Shown: one piece after another, positions 14,275 through 27,200 of the stretch
How the letters are laid out: the number at the start of each line of letters is the position of its first letter
Numbering within the stretch: position 1 is the first letter of the stretch
NCBI RefSeq assembly: GCF_016906535.1
Contig: NC_057382.1
Location: 186,001-250,000, forward strand
From: Rhizoctonia solani
Lineage: Eukaryota; Basidiomycota; Agaricomycetes; Cantharellales; Ceratobasidiaceae
Direction: 5' to 3'
DNA length: 64,000 nt
The notes under the pieces: model-generated
What the model saw: the letters and a program-made list of their open reading frames with translations, nothing else
Told to the model about the DNA's origin: nothing
Database searches by the model: none
Translations under genes and position numbers: made by a program

Positions 14275-15049
14275 GGCTTGCTAAGCCTGCCCGACTTCAT
14301 CCTCAAGCTCTTCGGCCCGCAACTGTAGATGGGGTATGGAATAATGTCCAAATCCTGGAGTAGGACCACCTCGCGTTGCTTATTTGACTAATTAGCATTT
14401 ATATTTAGTTTTATTTGTGTTTTCTGTCCCCCCCCCCCACTTTTTCCCACCATTGCGTCCCCCTGTTGGTGCGACTTTCAGGTCAAACTCACTTATCGAA
14501 TTCCCCGAGTGTTCCCCTTTTTTTGCCCACCCGCTATCTTTTGTCGTCTTTGTGTGTATCTACTGGTTAACAGCCCTCGGTGTGCGACCCAGCGATCGGG
14601 CCCGAGTAATAAATCGCATCCAAAAAAAAACTACACTCATGTGAGGATGTCTGTTACAAATCATTGATTTAATCATATAATGGATACACCAACATGGGAT
14701 CATTGCAAGCACGATAGCTCTCATGATACGGCATCCGCAGCAGCTGCGGTAGGCTCTGTAAATTCATTGCTGTGCCACTGAGTTTATCGGGCGTCTCTCC
14801 TTACTGGGGAACATGGTCAGACCCATCTCGCGGGCGAGCTCGTACCCGAGGCAAACAGCAGACGAAAATATATCCACACACTTCGGCCATGACTTCCCCG
14901 AAACCGACCTGGACATAGGTCATATAACTATCTCAATACATCCCAGCTTTAAACCATCCTGGGCTACTGAAGCTTTTTAACTATATTATGAAGGTTAGGA
15001 CTGGGTCGAATATTGACTACGCGTTTCTCCAACTCTTCGCGCGATCCGG

Positions 15050-15064
15050 GCGGGTTGAACCCGC
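15050..15064. promoter_or_regulatory. 15-bp palindrome in UGT-2 promoter
   Basis: Second copy of GCGGGTTGAACCCGC, 152 bp before the UGT-2 ATG, in the same flanking context as in UGT-1. Confidence 0.4.
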
Positions 15065-15215
15065 GTTAGCCGCGCTGCGACGAATGGGTGGCTGTGCCTC
15101 TGATCCGCATATTAAAGCCTGGAGCGTCCAGACAACTACCATCCTGTCAGTGCCTGAAACTGAAACATACATCAGTCACCTTACTAATTCAATTCCAAAG
15201 CCGCTGTTTCTTTCA

Positions 15216-18200
15216 ATGATTGTCGACGACAGGATAGACAAATACCCTGGGTCCTCTGATCTACAGAGTGTTACTCCTAACGATTTCTATCAGTCACCAG
15301 ATTCAGAGTTATTCTCACAGAGTTTTGAGGCAGTCGCTCGAGCAGAGTCAGATCAACCTCTGCTTCCTTCTTACTCTCCCCATAGGCGTTCCAATGAATC
15401 CACTCTGGAGCAGGGGGGAGCATCTTTAGAAAAGCGGTTTACGTGGGGTCTTTGTGGGTATGTGGATATTAATATATGTGACTTATACTAATTCCAAATC
15501 AGCCGAAAAGGAAAGTAGTCCCAAACATGGCTCAAAGCTCGACGCCGAAGCCGCATTTCAAGACGACGGGCGACTTCAAATCTCCTTTGGCCATCGGTTG
15601 TCCAAACGATTGCCATCGAATTATGCCGAGCCGGTGAACGAAATTGGACTCGACGAAGTGGGGTTCCGCGATGCACCTCCTATGAACGTCAACATCATGA
15701 TCGTAGGAAGCAGGGGGGACGTACAGCCTTATCTTGCACTTGGCCAGAGGCTTCAAAACTACGGCCACACCGTTCGAATATCGACACATGAAACATTTCG
15801 CAAACTAGTGAAAGACTCTGGGCTACGTTTCTTTAACATCGGGGGAGACCCTCATGAGCTAATGAGCTACATGGTTCGGAATCCTGGACTCATTCCTGGT
15901 TTCGAAAGTGTGCTGAAAGGCGACATTGGGAAGAAACAAGTGATGGTCGCTGAGGTAAGTGACCGTTGTTATTATGGATATAGATGTTTGTTACTCATTA
16001 GATCTGGAAAGATGCTTGAAAGGTGTTGCCTATCGTGCTATGAAGTTGACGAAGAGTCACCGAATGAAGGTGGATTTGTAGCAGATGCGATAATATCCAA
16101 TCCGCCCACGTTCGCTCACATTCATTGCGCCGAAGCGCTTGGCATTCCGTTACTCTTGTCGTTCAGTGAGTTGGCTCTTCTCTATTTTGAGATAATTTGA
16201 CTAAGAGTAACAAGCTATGCCATGGTGTGCTACTGCTGCCTTCCCGCATCCGTTGGTGAACGTCAAGCAGAGCGGGTCGCACGAGCCAAATGCGGTGAAC
16301 TATTACTCGTACACCCTGGTAGATATGCTGACATGGCAAGGGTGAGTCTTAATCGCAATCAAAACTAAGCATCAAGCTCAGGAGCCCTCCTAGACTTGGC
16401 CATGCTATCAACAAGTTCCGTACCAAAAAACTAGGGCTCCCCTACTTGTCAACTGCATCAGCCGTCACCATGATACAGCGCAGCGCCATTCCATGGACTT
16501 ATTGTATCTCACCTGCCCTCATTCCGAAACCTCAGGATTGGTTGACACATATTGGTACGCATATATTCTCTTCAGGTCAGACTCCCACTGATCATCCCAA
16601 TAGATGTGGTTGGCTTTTATTTTTTGGATCTAGCCAATAACTACGTCCCTCCCACTGACCTGTTCGATTTTCTGGCTTCAGGAGAGCCACCAATCTACGT
16701 TGGGTTGGTTGGGCATTTCCGTTAATAATAAAAAGACAACTCGAGCTCACCACCATACATTTAGATTCGGTTCAATCGTTCTGAATGATCCTCAAGAAAT
16801 GACTAGTTAGTTTCCAAATGACAATTCAGCATGATTAAGTGACTCAATGATTTATTTTATAGGAGCCATTCTTGCAGGGATATCACAGGCTGGAGTGCGA
16901 GCTATAGTGTCGCCGGGGTGGGGCGGGCTCGATGAGACGATGGTCAAATCGGCAGGGCCACATGTATTTGCTCTCGGAAACGCGCCCCACGATTGGCTCT
17001 TTCAACATGTAAGCGCCGTCTGCCATCATGGAGGGGCAGGTTAGTATTTCCTGTGACTCTTAGGGTTCATAAATCACCATTCTTAACATTCTTAATGCCA
17101 GGTACAACTGCCATTGGCTTGAAATGTGGGAAACCTACAATCATTGTCCCATTCTTTGGTGATCAGGTGTGGCCTACCTCTGTATGATGTCCTCATCCGG
17201 AATTTAAGGATGATTTTCAACCAGCACTATCTACCAGGGATTGATCCTTAAACTGAAATTCAGTACGTACTGAAAGTCAGCACATGAAATACTGAGATCC
17301 AAGGCTGACTGAAATCCCAAAAATCGCCAATTTAAACACGTATTGAAAGTTAGTATGAATCAAGTTTGCGACTTTTTTAAGTATGTTATGATACAAATAA
17401 GGACGTAAAGAGAACATTCCAAAATCCGAATCAGTATCATAGAACATGAAATAGACTTGCCATTGTGTAAATGGTCAATCAATCTCAACCGTCACATCAA
17501 GCATATCCACTTGGCCAACAACAGATGTACGTTCAACAACAAATGAGCCCTGGTGCTCAGTTGTTATACGACCAATGAGACAGTCAATTTTAGTGGCATC
17601 AACAACCTCAGCACCAGCATAGTTGCCAGATGAGAGCCGGTACTCCACAAGGTCAGCATCATTATGGTACCGCAGGTGAGGGAAAGCCATAATCACAGCA
17701 AGAACTTGGGTACAGGGGTTTGGCACATTTAGGCTTGCAATTAAGTCAGCCTCAATGACAACAAACATCCCGGTTTGACCATAGCTGAGTATCTCATTGG
17801 GGAACTCAACTGCATGAGGCCGGTCCCAGCGCCAACGAGACATTTTTGAGTGAAACTAAGTTAGAGGTAGGGTAAGCAATTGCCTTGCAAGTCCAAATGC
17901 TACTTACCCGAACATGTGATGCATCGCGCATTGTTTTATTACTGGGCACAACCATAGCCCCCCGAATAACGTCACCACCAACAACAGCCTCAGCCAGTGA
18001 CTTGTCCAGTCGCTGCATCCTACCCCACACCTTCAAGGGCCGGTTTGCTAGTGCATTGGACATGTCTTCTACAGGGATACCTATTACAGGGCCAAGGTAT
18101 TTAGCAATCTTGAGCTGTAACAAGCGTTGAAGGGGGAGTGTTTTTGATGGGTTGATAAAGACAAGGTCAGGGTAGTGATCATACTGGACTCCATGCCTGA

Positions 18201-21200
18201 TATTCTCCTGACGTTCATCAAGCTCAAGTTCTTCTGTAAGCCCATATACCAACTTAATTTGTGATAACTGGGCAAGCTGGAGGACACGACGGTTGATGCT
18301 AGAGTATGGGAAACGGCGGCTCATGCTTGCACGTGTAAGTGCACCACAAAAGCGCTCCATTGGGAAGGCCCAGTATGCCCAGACAGGACCCATGGCCTCA
18401 ATGTTGTTGGCAATGTGAAGGAGGGCGTGGAGTGGGAGGGTACAAGCAGAAAGGCGGGCTTGATCATTCATGTAGTAGTATCTATACACCAATACACATG
18501 TTAGCTACACCGGCAAAATCAAGTACATATTAAATCAACTTACTTTTCGTAGTCTTTCACCCATTTTGCAAATCCTTCACGAATGGTAACTATGTTGTTG
18601 GGTGTGATCTCAAAGTCAATACACATATTAATGAGGCGGACAAGTTCAATAAAATGCCAATAATACTTTTGATGGACAAAGCGGCCTCGCAGGAGCACAG
18701 GACCAAGCATAGTGGCAAGTAGTAACCGAGCTTTGGCAGTAAGTTCAGCACGCTTTTTCTTTGGATTGGGTACGCGACAGCCAAACGTGTATGGGATGTT
18801 GTTGCCGGCTAGAGGGCAGGCCTCAGCAATTGTTGTCCATACGTCTGGGTGCAGCAGATATTCTTCAGTCCCTGATCCAAATGCCTCAAAGTTTCCGCTT
18901 CGCGTCCACAAGTCAAAGAGAGTGGGAATAATATTTTCAAAAATTAAGTGCATAAAGTCGTGGGGAAACGAGACTGGGAATGAGAGGCCGGGCACCCGTG
19001 CAAGGGGGGCAAGTCCATTGATGCCTGTTCGTAAGGACCGCCGACCCTCTTCAGCATCATTTTGAGCCTCCTCCACCCACATTGCTTCCTCAAGGTATTC
19101 AGTGTGTGTTCGAAGGGGGAGGTTCTGCGTGTCGTACACCACTGTAAGGTGGGTACGCGCTGGTGGAGGCGGGCGCTTGTGGCCGTACTACTACACTGGC
19201 TTATGTAATCTAACTGACTAAGGCTAACTACTAACTACTAAGTCGCTTAAGGCGACAACTAACTATCTACTGTCGATGCGGAGGGGCCTGAGGCCTGGAG
19301 GTGTGGTAGGTTAGGTAAAGGGGTGAGTGCTACTGATACTACTTGGGGGCCGGCTACTTAGCTGGCTGACTACCTTCTCTAATGTGTAAGAGACAAGGTA
19401 AAATCGACTTGGTGTCTCCAAGCGATTTCCCTGCTGTATATATAGACAAAGCACACTATCTACATGGTCTGTGCTCGTGAGAGAAAGAAGTAGCTAAGAC
19501 AAATGAGAAGCGTGCTGCGGGCTGCGCAGAAGCGTGGATTTCTCCTAAGCGCCCTTGGCACGGCATCTTGGCGCGGCATCTCGGCATAATAAGCGCCGAG
19601 ATCACGTGATCGAAAAACAAAAGGTATCCAGTCCGTAAAAAATACTACAAATATCAGAAAAATCGTGCAAGTCCAATGGTATATGTTAGGAGGTTATAAC
19701 ATTGCCCCCCCCTTAAAGGCTCTTGGCGGAGTCACGAGCCTTTTTCAGTTGTGACTTGTTGAAGCGTTTGATTTCCTCCTGACTATGCTCAAGTAACTCC
19801 TCTGGTTCCCATGAGTTGTCCTCGGGTCCATATCCTTTCCACTTGATTAAGTAAAACCATTTTCCCCGTTGCCTTTTTGAGTCAATGATCTGTTCTACCT
19901 CGTATTCCTCTTCTCCCTCTATTGTTTCAGGGGGAGGTCGTTCTGGAAATGGCTGGCTCGGAGACTCATGAACTTTGGATAACAACCCTACATAGAACAC
20001 ATTGTGGATCCTCAAGGTTTCAGGCAACTTCAGGCGGTAGGCGTGGCTGGAAATTTTTTCTGAGATCTCGAAGGGGCCCAGTCTTTTAGGGTCTAGTTTA
20101 TTGGAATTGGTTCTTAATTCCACGTTTTTTCCGTCCAACCAGACTTTTTCACCGATTGAGTATTCTGGTGTAGTTCCCTTGTCTCTGGCCATTCTTTCCT
20201 TACTCATCCTGAGGGCGGCCTCGGCTTCTTTCCATTCGTTGGCTAGGTTGTCTACCAATTGATCTGCCTCTGGGACGTTGGATGGCACATTGGAGGGGTT
20301 CATTATTGGGTTTCTTCCATAGACCAGTTCAAACGGTGTCTTTCCTGTAGCGGCGTGCTTGGCATTGTTGTAGGCGTATTCTGCCAAAGGTAGCCACGTG
20401 GCCCAATCTGAATGATCCGCGGCCATGTAAGAACGGAGGTAGAATTCGATGAACTGGTTTACCCGCTCTGTTTGACCATCCGATTCAGGGTGGTAAGCTG
20501 AAGAGAATGACGGCTTGACTCCTAGCCTTTGGTAGAGGGCCCTGAGGAATTTTCCTGTGAACGTGGTTCCTCTATCTGAGACGGTCCTAATGGGCAATCC
20601 GTGAAGTTTCCAGACATGTGTGATGAACAAGTCCGCAAGTCCCTTGGCTGTCACCTTTTTTGATGTAGGGATGAAGTGGCCGAATTTTGAAAAGGAATCT
20701 ATTACCACTAGGATTGCATCATGACCTTGGGACTTTGGAAACCCTGTAATGAAGTCATAGGAGATTGTGTGGAACGGGAAAGGGGGGACTTCTAATGGCT
20801 TCAAGGATATAACCGGGGCGTGGGCACGGCGATTTGCTTGACAAGTAGGACAACATTCTACCCATTCCTTGGAGGACGACTTCATTCCTGGCCACCAATA
20901 GTTGCGGCTCAGGAGTTCCAGGGTTCTTTGTTGTCCAGGGTGCCCTGCCAGGGGTGAATTGTGGAATTCTCTGAGTAGACGTTCCTTCAGGGCTTCAGAG
21001 TCTGGAACAACTAGTTTTCCGCGGTACCATAGGAGGTCTTCCTCCCAATCATAGTCTCTGTAAGCTTTCCGAATGGAGGGGGGTGCATTGTCCGCATCTT
21101 CTGTCAGGAATTGGATAATGGGTTCTAGGGATGGGTCCTCCCTCAGTTTGTTCCTGATTTCCGTGACTATCTCAAGTTCTTCCTCAGACGTGTTGGCAAA

Positions 21201-24200
21201 TACCTCGGATGGTAACATGACCTCTGGTTCTTGGGGTTCATCTACATAGTCCGCTCTTCTGGATAGTGCATCCGGTTTCCCCGACTGTTTCCCTGGGCAA
21301 TAGTGGATTTCAAAATTGAAGTCGCCCAGGAATATGCGCCATCTAGCGTGTTGCCGGTTGAATGTTTGTGCCTGCATCCAATATTCCAAGTTCCTATGAT
21401 CTGTGAAGACTTGTGTCGTAGACACACTCGATACCAGGGAATTTATTCCCATTTTCTCAAATTTAAACAAAGACTAACGGACAACATTTTCGATCACGTG
21501 ACTTCGGCGCTTATATCATACGCTAAGCGCCGAGCCACGTCCCCATCCGCACTTACCTCAGCATACGTAGCCACCTCCACCGGATGACATCATTATGACA
21601 CGTCAGTGACACGTATGCATGAGTAAGGCCAACTGCGGAGCGGGGTTCTTATTTGATATGGTATTGCATATAAATGTATTTGTAATTAGATAGCTCTGTA
21701 ATATATAAGGAGGCCAATCGACCACGGTAACACCCAGGTCAATTACCTCTTGTCGCATCCCACTTTGTACGAGGGCCTTATAGCCCAGTAAGCACTTAGT
21801 CACACGCCTTAAGCGTTGTTCTTGCTGTACATACGTAGCTCGCCGCCGCCTTAAAGCGCGCGGTCATCGTAGATAGTTGGTTTGTCGTTGTAGGGTACCC
21901 ATCGCCGCCTTAAGCGGTTCTCTGTAGTAGTTACACGGCCACAAGCGCCCGCACCCTCGACGTCCTTACAGACGTCTAGGACACTAGGTAATCAACCTTA
22001 AGTTGGTTGCAAACCGTGCCCACCAAGCACACCTTACTTAGTCTCAACAAACAAGAAGGTCCCCTGTACTAGCACGAGGGAAATCACCTGATCGGGCTCG
22101 CCTTTCGCTATCAATAATCAAACTAGCGTCGGCCCCAGGTAGTACCGAATTGCTATAAGGCAGACGGATTCTAATTGTCCGCGTACCACCGGTCACCGCA
22201 CCCTTTGTCAGCGGAACTAGTCAGCAGATCCACCCGCTTGCAGAAAACCCGTCCCACATCACGCCCGCACACGGCAGTCGATTGGTTGATAGGGACTGTC
22301 CAACGCTAGGCGGTTGACGCAAGTTCTTAGCGCCAGAACAATAAAGCGACCCATAAGTCCTGTCACAGGCACCATCCCCCCTACTTCGCCCATCATTACG
22401 TCCCGCACCCCCTCTCGCGCTTCCTCCCGCGCTTCCCAACGCGCCACCTCCCACCAAGGCCGCTCATATCCCCATGAGATGGCAACCCGTTCCCGGAGCA
22501 CCGCTCGTCCCCCGTCCCCTCTCGATCAAGGAGAGTTGGGACCCGCTCTTCCGGCAGCCGCCGATGAGCCGAGAAGCCTCGAACCAGAGGTCTATGGGGA
22601 AATCTCCCTCGGCCGCGCAATCTCCCTCCTCCTGGGATTGCAAAACCAAGTCATCCGGCTCGAACAGGAACTCGAGGAACTCAAGGAGGTCAACAAGGAA
22701 GCCCAAGATTGGATGGGAGCGGTTGACCAAACCCTCACTCGAATCGAGGCTATTGGGGGGCCCCAGCCCCACACACCAGAAGACCGGAAGCCCCCGGCAG
22801 TCGAGGCCACGCCCAGGCCCATATCCAAAACCGACCCTCTTCCAGCGCCTAGTGCGCCCCTCATTGCCTGGGCCAACCCCACCAAGCCGCCCATCACCTT
22901 TGCCCAACCAACTCCCGTCCGGGCTCCCCCGAGAATCCCTACTCCCACTCCACCTGCGCCTATCAGGCTCCAATCCCCCCTTGCCTCTCAACCAGCGGCT
23001 CCAGTAGTCGCTTATCAAGCCCCCGTCAAGGTGGATCACCCCGACGCCTATACGGGGAAGATTGGTAATGAGTCCAGACAATGGCTCACCAGGATGATGG
23101 CATGGGTCCGCCTCAATCAGCGAATGTTCCCAACCGATCAGGAGGTATTGTCCTTCCTCCTGATGAACATGAAGGACACGGCAGGAGCCTGGGCACACCC
23201 CCACCTTGATCAACTAGGGTCTCACAGGGCCATCATCCAAACAGTCGAGGACTTTAGGAGGGAGTTCCTATCCGCATTTGGGAATCCGGACGCTACACGA
23301 GCCGCTGAGCGGCAAATCACAAACCTTACTCAGACAGGAACCTGTGCTGAGTACATCACTAAGTTCAGGACCATCGCCATGGACCTGGACTGGAACGACG
23401 CCGCCCTTTGCGGGCAATTTGCACGTGGCCTCCACTGGGAGGTCAGCCGCCTCATTGCCACTCGAGAACGGCGACCCACCACCCTCCTTGAGCTGCAGAA
23501 CGCGGCTCTGGTCATCGACAACGCCCTCCGTGAGGAGCGCGCCAGCCACCCGCCTAAGGGTAATAAGTCTGGCACCTCCAATACCACCCCCAATAGGGGG
23601 GCGAGTACCGGCCAACAGGCCACCAGACCAGGGCGCCTCTCCGGCAACCCCAACTTTGTCTCCAAGGAGGAGCGTAACCGCCGCAGGGCTGAAGGCCTTT
23701 GCATCAAATGCGGTAAGCCGGGCCACAAATTTGCGGAATGCCGCACTGGCTGGAAAGCCACACCCAAGGAGGAAGGGGCCAAAAAGGAAGCCGCCAAGAT
23801 TGGCAAAGAGTCTGGACCCGAATCGGGAAAAGACTAAGGGTACCTGCTGCCGCGCGCAAGGACCCCAAGGACTCTGGTCGTATAGAAATTTGTAATATAT
23901 CCAATAGCACGAATAGAATCTCCCCACTCTTCACTATTTCTATTACACCAGAGAAACGAGCGGAACACTTAGAAGTCCTGATTGACTCAGGCGCCACATC
24001 TTCTTTTATGCACCCCCGTACCGCGGAATCACTCCGCCTCCCACTTATCGATCTCCCTACGCCCCGTACCGTTACTATGCTCAATGGGTCGAGCCCCCAG
24101 GCAGGCAAAATCTGGAAGAAGGCCAATCTAACCTTCTCCTTTGATGGCAAGAAAATGACCGAGACCTTCCTCATCTGCAATACAGGGTCTCACGCCGCCA

Positions 24201-27200
24201 TCTTGGGATTAAAGTGGCTAGACGCCCACAACCCAGAAATTGATTGGAACCAACGCACCCTTTCCTTCCCCCATGCTCCACCGGAACACGTGGCCATTGC
24301 CGAAGAGGAGGAAGCCAACAAGAATCCCCTTGAAGGAGTACCCCCTGAATACCACCAGTACGCCAAGGTATTTGGGGAAGAAGAATTCAACAAGCTTCCC
24401 CCGCACAGGCATTACGACATTGCCATCGAACTCACAGAGGAAGGCCCACTCAATTCCCCGTTGTACAGCATGACCGATGCCGAGTCCACCACGCTCAAGG
24501 ACTGGCTTAGGGACGAACTCAAGGCTGGAAAGATCCGCCCCAGTAAATCGTCAATTAGTTCCCCAGTCATGTTTGTTCCTAAAAAGGATGGTTCCCGTCG
24601 CCTTGTAGTCGACTACCGTCGCCTCAATAACCGGACTAAGAAAAATGTGTATCCATTACCCCGTCCTGATGACCTCATGGCCCAGCTCCGCGGCGCCAAG
24701 GTATTTACCAAACTGGACTTACGATGGGGTTATAACAATGTCCGGGTCAAGGAAGGTGACGAGTGGAAGACGGCTTTCCGCACCAAGTATGGCCTATACG
24801 AATCCCTGGTAATGACTTTTGGTTTAACGAACGCCCCCGCTGCTTTCCAACACTTCATGAACGAATTGTTCAAAGACCTATTGGATGTATGCGTCATCAT
24901 ATACCTAGATGATATCCTGATCTACTCCAAGGATGACGCATCCCATACTCAGCACGTCCATGAAGTTTTGCGGCGCCTATTAGAAAACCAACTGTTCTGT
25001 AAAGCCTCAAAGTGTACTTTCCACGTAACCTCCGTGGAATACCTGGGAATCATTGTGTCGGATAAGGGTTTCAGTCTGGACAAGCTCAAAATCCAGGCAG
25101 TACAGGAATGGCCTACCCCTACCAAGGTTAAAGAGGTCCAATCCTTCCTTGGGTTCGCTAATTTCCTCCGCCGATTCGTTGCAAACTTCAGCCACGTAGC
25201 ACGACCCTTGCATAACCTGGTTAAGAAAGACACACCGTGGAGATGGGAAGAAAAGGAACAAGCCGCCTTCCAAGGGCTGAAAGATGCCATTACCAACGCC
25301 CCGGTACTTTGCCACGCAGACCCCACCAAACCTTACTTCCTGGAAACAGACGCATCCGGCGCAGCCTTAGGATCCATACTTAGTCAACGTCAAGAAGATG
25401 GCCGGTTGCACCCACTGGGTTTCCTATCAGAATCATTCAAAGGTGCCGAACAAAACTATGACACCCATGATAAGGAACTCTTGGCAATCATCAGATCATT
25501 TGAATACTGGCGTATCTTCCTAGAAGGAACCCTGCAACCCATCACCGTCTTCACTGATCACCGGAACTTGGAATATTGGAAGGAGTCCCGCACTTTCAAT
25601 CGCCGCCATGCCCGTTGGCACCTCTTACTGGCTGGTTACAATTTCCAGATAGTTTATCGCCCAGGGAAGCAGTCAGGAAAACCGGATGCCCTCTCACGCC
25701 GCTTGGATCATGCCGATATTCCCCCTGCCAACCAAACAATGCTCCCAGATCCCATATTCGCCAATGTCGCCTTAGTAACGCCCAAGAAAGAACTGCAACG
25801 CCAGATTGAGGCGTCCCTAGACCAGGACGAATCCTTGGAAGAAATCTTGCAGTTCCTTCAAAATGAATCCAAAGCACCGCCCTCCATTAAACGCGCATTC
25901 AAGGACTATGAAATGGAGGCAGGACTGTTATTCTACCAGGGACGAATTGTAGTACCCAATGTAGGGACCCTAAGAACGGACTTACTTTGGATCTTCCACA
26001 ATAGCCCGTTGGCCGGACACCCAGGAAGGCAGCGAACCCTAGAATTGGTATCCAGGAATTACTATTGGCCTGGTATCCGTGCTGACACGTACTGGCACGT
26101 CAATTCATGCAAAACCTGCCAACGGATCCGAAAACCGAAATACGCGTCCATTCCACCTCAACCCCTAGAACTTCCATCACGACCCTGGCAACACGTGTCA
26201 TACAATATGATAGTAGACCTACCCAAGGACGGGAACAACGACTCAATACTAGTCATTGTGGATAGCTTCACTAAGTATGTCATCTTGGTGGAATGTTCCA
26301 AAAAGCTCAAAGCCCCGGAACTAGCGGATCTCTTTTTGCGCCACGTATGGAAACGTTACGGCATGCCTGAGAAAACGGTGTCAGACCGAGGACAAGTATT
26401 CAATAACAAGTTCCTGAAGGCCCTGTACCAACGACTAGGGATAGACCCCCACTTCTCCTCGGCCTATCACCCTCAAAGCGACGGACAGACAGAGCGCGTA
26501 AACCCCACGGTCGAGCACTTCTTAAGGGCCTACTCAGGGATGAACCAAAGGGATTGGGTCAAATGGTTACCAATGGCGGAGTTTGCCTACAACAACGCGG
26601 TACACAGTTCAACAGGCAAATCTCCATTTAAGGCCCTATACGGATGGGAACCCTCATTAACCCCAAGTAACGTCCCAACAGACGTCCCTGAGGCAGACGA
26701 CTTGGCAATGCAAATGGAGGCACAATGGCGGGAAATCAAGGCTGCACTCCGGCAATCCAAGACACGCATGGTAGCCGGAGAAACAGGAGAACCACTTGAG
26801 TTTGAAATCGGAGAAGAGGCCTGGCTAGATGCCAAAAATGTAAAGCTGAAGACCCTGAGTCCCAAGCTAACCAAACAATGCCTGGGCCCCTTCAAAGTAA
26901 CTGAGAAAATCTCCAATCGAGCATACCGCCTAGAGCTCCCGCCCACAATGAGGATCCACAATGTATTCTACGTAGGGCTTTTGTCAAAGGTGAAGAGGGA
27001 TGAAAAGCGCAACTTTGAGAACCGGCCCCCACCTGTCACAGTGGATGGAGAGGAGGAATACGAGGTCAAAGGCATCACGGACATGGAAGAAAGGAACGGA
27101 AAATGGTTTTTTAGGGTTAAATGGAAAGGCTACGGATCAGAGGAGAATACCTGGGAACCAAGGGAAAACCTCAAGAACGCCGAAAAAATCCTGAAAAAAT

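Larger units (their letters stand above)
13900..15215. other. intergenic, chitinase relic to UGT-2; contains a ~700-bp insert absent upstream of UGT-1
   Basis: Positions 13900-13970 and 14690-15215 align with the UGT-1 upstream region. The ~700 bp between have no counterpart there. That insert includes a C run at about 14430 and a minus-strand open frame. No TSD or terminal repeat was recognised for it. The palindromes shared with UGT-1 sit at 14735-14749 and 15050-15064. Confidence 0.6.

Noticed and set aside
14988..15215. Upstream extension of UGT-2 with a PPR-like stretch (AFLQLFARSGRVEPALAALRRM)
   Set aside because: The same DNA upstream of UGT-1 is interrupted by a stop, and alignment of the two proteins starts at 15216; it is promoter DNA.
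21303..21803. Short frames in and around the element B LTR (also at 27228-27650)
   Set aside because: Identical in both LTRs and without protein character.
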